Assembly: GCA_025360745.1 (NCBI GenBank)
Contig: JANYBP010000056.1
Location: 1-45,100, forward strand
Direction: 5' to 3'
Source of the DNA: a bacterium
Lineage (GTDB): Bacteria > Verrucomicrobiota > Kiritimatiellia > CAIKKV01 > CAIYGI01
DNA length: 45,100 bases
Positions 41,293 through 45,100 of the stretch are shown one piece after another; within the stretch, counting starts at the first letter, position 1, and each line of letters begins with the position of its first letter. The notes under the pieces were generated by a model. The model saw only the letters and a list, made by a program, of their open reading frames with translations. It searched no databases and had not been told where the DNA came from. A program made the translations under genes and the position numbers.

Positions 41293-43659
41293 ATGCGAAA
41301 ACCAATAACGTCATCAGATCGACAACTGCCGCGTCGGACGCGGCATGCAATCGTCAAGTCCGGGGTGGGGGCCATGGCCTTGCTGCTGGCGGCGCTGTTG
41401 AGCGGGTGCGGCGGGCGGGAGGCGCGGGAGAGCGTCACCTTTGAGAGTCAACTGCAGGTTCTGACCGATCCGCTGGCGCTCTGCCGCATGGATCGGCCGG
41501 GGGCCGCGCTGGCAAGTTCGTTCGACCCGACGGGCGGCAATGACGACTTTAACCATCCGCTGCGGCCCGGGCCGGAGGGCTGGGTGGTGTTGGCGGATTT
41601 GAAGGGACCGGGCTGCATGACGCGCTTCTGGTTTACCGGCTCGGATGACGGCACGCAACCGTTGCGCTTTTATTTCGATGGCGAAGCGCAGCCGCGCTTG
41701 GAAACGACGTTGGATCGTTTTTGCGGCAATGACGGGGTGAACCTGTCGCCGGTGGCCGCCTACGAACCGTTTTGCTATTACACGCTGGCGCCGCTGCCCT
41801 ACCGGTCGCGGCTGGTGGTCATGACGCGCGCGGGCGCGACCCGTCCGGACGGCTCGCCCAAACTCTTTTTTCAAATCAACAGTTGCCGCTTTGCGCGGGG
41901 AACAGTGGTCAATGAAGTGGCGGAGGGCGCGGCAGCATCGGTCAGCAATGCGCTACAGGCGGTGCGCCTGTCGCTGCTGAAAACCCTGGCCGACGGACCG
42001 AAGCTGGAATTGTCCGCCAACGCCAGCGGGGCGACCAACGCGCTCCTGGCGCTTGCCGCGGGGACGCGCGCCAGCGTCGCCCTGCCGGCGGGCCCGGCCA
42101 TCCTGCGGCAAATCGTGCTGCGGCCGGATTTTGCGGCCTTTGGAACGGTCATGGAACGCAACGCGGCCTTGCGCCAGGTGGTGCTGCGGATTTACTGGAA
42201 TGGCGCCGGCCAGCCCAGCGTGGAAGTTCCATTCGGCGATCTTTTCGGTAGTGTCTGGCGGGCGCGGCCGTTTCGCGCCTTTTATTTCGGCATGACCAAC
42301 GGCGCCTATTATCTGCGCTTCCCCATGCCCTATCACAAGGCCGCCCGCCTGGAACTGGAAAACCTCTCCGCCAAACCCGTTGCCTGTGCGGTGGAGCTGC
42401 GGACGGAGGCGCTGCCGGGTTGGACGCCCGGCAAGTTGGGATATTTTCACGCCGCTTGGAACAAGAGCGGGCCTGAGCGGCTGGGACAGCCGCATACTAT
42501 TTTACAGACCGTTGGCCGGGGCCGGTATGTGGGTTGCATCCTGGCGGTGACCAGTCTCGACAAGAGCTGGTGGATTCTGGAGGGCGACGAAAGCGTGCGG
42601 GTGGATGGCGAGGCCAATCCGTCGTGGCACGGCACAGGCTTGGAGGATTATTTCAACGGCGGCTGGTACTATGGCCGTCCGATCGTGCGCCCATTCCACG
42701 GACTGCTCTGCAAGTCGCATTTCCGCACCGTGCAATACCGCATTCATCAAACCGATGCGGTGGCCTTCAAGTCCGGGGCGCGGGTGGAGATCGAACGCGG
42801 ACCCGACAACGCCAGTCACGGCTGGTTGGAAAGTGTGGCCTTTTATTACCAGGACGTGCCGATGCGCGCGACTTCCGCCCTCGGCGGCCCCGCCTGGCGC
42901 GCCACCCCGGACGATTCGCTGCGGCCCGTGGTGCGCATGACGGAAATCAACGATGCCGAGTTGCTGGACGACTACGAGGGCGCCGAAGCCCTGGCGCGGG
43001 AAACGGTGGAATCGTGGAGGGGCTATCCTTACGTGCCGGTCATGCAATTGCGCCTGCTGCTCTACCGCGAGCGCCGCGAGGGCTGGGCGGCCGTGAAGGA
43101 GGCGGTGGCGCAATTCCAGCGGGAAACGCCGGATACCCTGTCCCGCAAGCAGGCGGAAGATTGGATCTGGTATCGCGCCAGCCCCTCGAATGCCCTGCTG
43201 GCGGCCTACTGCAATGGCCGCGCCGACGTCTGGCTGGACGGACAGATGGTCGGTACGGCGTCCGATCCATCGCGTGTCCAATACTGGCGCGTGCAGATCG
43301 AGCCTGGAAAACATGCCCTGGCGATGCAGGCCGATTTTCATCCCTATCCATCCTGGGCGCTGGCCTGCTTGCGGACGCACGCGGGCGACTTCATCACCTC
43401 GCCCGAATGGCGCACGGCCATTGCGCCGCCGGCGGGGTGGGCGGTGGCGGGGTATGACGACTCGTCCTGGTCGCGAGTCGGCGGCCCGGAGGTCAGCAAG
43501 GGTCCGCCGGAGGAACCGTGGATCGGACTGGAACCGCACGCCTTCGTCGGCCTGCAAAGTCATGCCCGGGGCCTCTCGCCCGTCAATTTGTGGCCCGATC
43601 ACCGCCAGCGCGCCGTGATGCGGAGGGCCTTCGAAATCGGCGGTATGACGTCGGAGTAA
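41293..43659 (+). CDS. GH172 (DUF2961) family glycoside hydrolase-like lipoprotein
   Basis: The 788-residue protein has a lipoprotein signal (AMALLLAALLSGCGG, lipid-anchored cysteine C39), so it is envelope-attached. The core matches DUF2961, now glycoside hydrolase family 172, whose characterised members act on fructofuranoside or D-arabinofuranoside linkages. Visible features are GPGCMTRFWFTGSDDG, LRFYFDGEAQPRLE, a WHGTGLEDYFNGGWYYG segment with likely catalytic acidic residues, and HGWLESVAFYYQ. A C-terminal extension (about 600-788) contains a beta-sandwich-like part (VWLDGQMVGTASDPSR, and PPAGWAVAGYDDSSWSRVG) that may bind carbohydrate. A start at 41278 would add five residues. It suggests polysaccharide use; the substrate cannot be read from sequence. 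Confidence 0.86.
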   Translation: MRKPITSSDRQLPRRTRHAIVKSGVGAMALLLAALLSGCGGREARESVTFESQLQVLTDPLALCRMDRPGAALASSFDPTGGNDDFNHPLRPGPEGWVVLADLKGPGCMTRFWFTGSDDGTQPLRFYFDGEAQPRLETTLDRFCGNDGVNLSPVAAYEPFCYYTLAPLPYRSRLVVMTRAGATRPDGSPKLFFQINSCRFARGTVVNEVAEGAAASVSNALQAVRLSLLKTLADGPKLELSANASGATNALLALAAGTRASVALPAGPAILRQIVLRPDFAAFGTVMERNAALRQVVLRIYWNGAGQPSVEVPFGDLFGSVWRARPFRAFYFGMTNGAYYLRFPMPYHKAARLELENLSAKPVACAVELRTEALPGWTPGKLGYFHAAWNKSGPERLGQPHTILQTVGRGRYVGCILAVTSLDKSWWILEGDESVRVDGEANPSWHGTGLEDYFNGGWYYGRPIVRPFHGLLCKSHFRTVQYRIHQTDAVAFKSGARVEIERGPDNASHGWLESVAFYYQDVPMRATSALGGPAWRATPDDSLRPVVRMTEINDAELLDDYEGAEALARETVESWRGYPYVPVMQLRLLLYRERREGWAAVKEAVAQFQRETPDTLSRKQAEDWIWYRASPSNALLAAYCNGRADVWLDGQMVGTASDPSRVQYWRVQIEPGKHALAMQADFHPYPSWALACLRTHAGDFITSPEWRTAIAPPAGWAVAGYDDSSWSRVGGPEVSKGPPEEPWIGLEPHAFVGLQSHARGLSPVNLWPDHRQRAVMRRAFEIGGMTSE

Positions 43660-43693
43660 GGCGGGGCCATCAGGACACGCCGGGTTTTTTGCG

Positions 43694-44905
43694 CTATTCG
43701 ATCGATATCTCGACGGCGATCGCGGCCGCCTTTTCGGCGGAGACGCCGTCCGTGCGGCGTTCGTACTCTTCCTCGGCGCGCTCCTCACCCATGCGCTGTT
43801 CCAGATTCTCGATCTGCTTCTGCTGACCGGGAAGTTCGACGTGCAGTTCCCTGATCAGCATCATGACCGTGGCCGCGACGGGGATCGAAAGAATCGCGCC
43901 CAGGATGCCCATCAACGATCCTCCGGCGAGCAGCGCGAAGAGGACCACCGACGACGGAAGACGCAACATCCGCCCGTAAATGCGCGGTACGAGCACGCGG
44001 CTCTCGAACTCCTCATACGCCAGCATGACCGTCAGGACGACGACCACGATCACCGGTCCGCTTGCCAGCGCGGCAATCACCATCGGTCCGATCGAGAGAA
44101 TGGCGCCGACATACGGCAGGACATCCGCGAGGCCCGCAAAAACGGCCAGCGCCATCGCGTGCGGTATGCCGCACGCCAGCAGAAGGAGCAGGGAAAAGAG
44201 CCATATCGCCAGGCAGGTGATCGTCTGCCCGCGGATGTACGCGCAGACGATCGTCTCCATGTGCCTCAAGATACGCGCCAGACGGATGTGGTGCGAGCGG
44301 GGGACGACCGCGAAAAGCCCGCCGCGCAGGCGGTCGCGGTCGATCATGATATAGAGCGCGAGAAAGATGGCGCTGACGCCGTAGACGGCCATTTCGAATA
44401 TCCGCATCGAAAAGACCAGCGCCGTTGCGCCGATGGCCCGCAGGGAAGCCTCGTAATGGAGGTTTCGCAGCCAGTCCGCGAGCTGCGCGGTCAGGTTGGA
44501 ACGGGCCAGATAATCCGCGATCCGTTCGCGAAAGACCGGTTCCTGCTCGATCAGCGCCGAGATTTGCGTCACCAACGCCGGAATCGTCAGCGACAGGATC
44601 AGCGTCGCGCTAACGAAGAGCAGGACGAAAACAATGGCGATGCCAAGTTGGCGCCTGATGCCGCGCAACTCCAACCATCTGACGGCCGGGCCCATCGTTC
44701 CGACAATGGTCAGCGCAAGAATCAGCACCAGCAAGACCGGCCAGAGTTGTATCATAAGCCAGATGCCGGCCACCACGACGATGAATTTGAGCATCGTCGC
44801 GAGCGAAATCTCGAAGCGCAGCAGTCGCGTTTTTTCGCCGACGCCAGGACGGCGTTCGGGAATCGGCGGCAGGCCGTCGTCGTCGCGTTTGAATGGACTA
44901 TGCAC
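43694..44905 (-). CDS. AI-2E family membrane transporter
   Basis: The 403-residue membrane protein has the AI-2E/PerM family plan: two N-terminal helices, a long periplasmic-type amphipathic region (about 110-165), then five or six helices. Signatures are LADVLPYVGAILSIGP, FESRVLVPRIYGRML and LGAILSIPVAATVMMLIREL. Members export small molecules such as AI-2 or act as Na+/H+ antiporters; which applies here is unknown. A charged C-terminal tail (ENLEQRMGEERAEEEYERR) is probably cytoplasmic. The start is GTG 44905 with a GGAGG site 8 bases upstream. Its first 25 codons and leader are repeated in reverse at the window end. Confidence 0.9.
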   Translation of the reverse strand: MHSPFKRDDDGLPPIPERRPGVGEKTRLLRFEISLATMLKFIVVVAGIWLMIQLWPVLLVLILALTIVGTMGPAVRWLELRGIRRQLGIAIVFVLLFVSATLILSLTIPALVTQISALIEQEPVFRERIADYLARSNLTAQLADWLRNLHYEASLRAIGATALVFSMRIFEMAVYGVSAIFLALYIMIDRDRLRGGLFAVVPRSHHIRLARILRHMETIVCAYIRGQTITCLAIWLFSLLLLLACGIPHAMALAVFAGLADVLPYVGAILSIGPMVIAALASGPVIVVVVLTVMLAYEEFESRVLVPRIYGRMLRLPSSVVLFALLAGGSLMGILGAILSIPVAATVMMLIRELHVELPGQQKQIENLEQRMGEERAEEEYERRTDGVSAEKAAAIAVEISIE

Positions 44906-45100
44906 GCTCTGCTCCTCCGCGTCCGGGTGGTGCGCCCGGCAGCGCGATAACGCTCGCGCCGCCGGCCTCAGCCATTAAGCCTATCGCAACGCCATCGCAC
45001 CAGCCGGACGCGGAGGAGCAGAGCGTGCATAGTCCATTCAAACGCGACGACGACGGCCTGCCGCCGATTCCCGAACGCCGTCCTGGCGTCGGCGAAAAAA
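44830..45100. repeat. 97-bp perfect inverted repeat at the window end
   Basis: Bases 44830-44926 and 45004-45100 are exact reverse complements, and a further short imperfect pairing extends inwards (about 44928-44934 with 44996-45002). The loop is about 60-75 bases. The arm contains the ribosome binding site, GTG start and first 25 codons of the AI-2E transporter. The repeat runs to the last base supplied, as expected of a contig end with a foldback or chimeric artefact, although a true inverted duplication cannot be excluded. Confidence 0.9.
45025..45100 (+). pseudogene. Truncated inverted copy of the AI-2E transporter 5' end
   Basis: GTG at 45025 with the same GGAGG ribosome binding site opens a frame identical to the first 25 codons of the transporter at 44905 (MHSPFKRDDDGLPPIP and so on), cut by the end of the window. 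Either it is the start of a second divergent copy, or an assembly foldback. Nothing in the visible part distinguishes it from the minus-strand gene. Confidence 0.4.

Noticed and set aside
43660-43693. Bidirectional terminator between the GH172 and transporter genes
   Set aside because: There is a GGCG/CGCC pairing and a T run, but the stem is only 4 bp with a long loop, too weak to call.
1-45100. CRISPR arrays, tRNA/rRNA genes, insertion sequences, integrases or phage genes
   Set aside because: I looked for regular direct repeats, cloverleaf-like conserved segments and transposase or integrase signatures and saw none; the low-GC defence pair has no visible mobility gene.

Overview
The window is GC-rich, gene-dense bacterial DNA from an anaerobe that uses the Wood-Ljungdahl (reductive acetyl-CoA) pathway and multiheme cytochromes. 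The mix of a CODH/ACS cluster, a GH172 (DUF2961) lipoprotein, a divergent URO-D-like enzyme and large c-type cytochromes resembles uncultured members of the PVC superphylum (Kiritimatiellae, Lentisphaerae or Planctomycetes type) or neighbouring phyla such as Hydrogenedentota. That placement is inference from gene content; the window has no rRNA or tRNA gene.

Region 1 (201-14533, minus strand) is one compact Wood-Ljungdahl operon. In transcription order it is fhs, metF (fused to its MetV-like cysteine-rich domain), cooC, CODH (acsA/cooS), acsB, acsC, acsV, a second cooC-like ATPase, acsD and acsE. Most junctions overlap or are separated by a few bases. A good promoter with an inverted repeat in its spacer lies upstream of fhs. 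Diverging from it is a small XRE-type regulator with a seven-cysteine C-terminal domain (14779-15267).

Region 2 (15297-18475, minus) holds pta and an AMP-forming acetyl-CoA synthetase with an N-terminal excisionase-like helix-turn-helix domain. Together they connect acetyl-CoA with acetyl-phosphate and acetate.

Region 3 (18624-20502, plus) is a compact peptide-modification locus. It has a TTGACA promoter, a cobalamin riboswitch, a very strong intrinsic terminator, a 37-residue peptide gene and a radical SAM/SPASM maturase whose start overlaps the peptide stop. It looks like a B12-controlled RiPP system next to a corrinoid-dependent pathway, and resembles families I remember as CbpA/CbpB.

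Region 4 (20527-24951, minus) carries a single-domain response regulator, a membrane histidine kinase, a small helical protein, a polyprenyl diphosphate synthase and a PocR-AraC type regulator.

Region 5 (24971-33634) is an electron-transfer island. A seven-heme NapC/NirT-type (ImcH-like) cytochrome is on the minus strand. Divergent on the plus strand are a nine-heme cytochrome, a Tat-exported four-cluster ferredoxin, an NrfD-like membrane protein and two large CbcL-like proteins that fuse 11 or 9 c-heme motifs to a b-type membrane domain, closed by an intrinsic terminator. The promoter of the plus-strand operon carries an inverted repeat matching 12 of 15 bases of the one in the fhs promoter, so the two regions may share a regulator. 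A combined reading is acetyl-CoA/acetate metabolism coupled to quinone and periplasmic or extracellular electron transfer.

Region 6 (33880-45100) is accessory: a conserved protein of unknown function, an HtrA-like protease beside a catalytically dead paralogue, a URO-D-like protein, an ATPase/DUF4276 pair that looks like a split OLD/PARIS-type defence module in lower-GC DNA, a GH172 lipoprotein and an AI-2E family transporter. The window ends in a perfect 97-bp inverted copy of the transporter gene's 5' end, which may be an assembly artefact.
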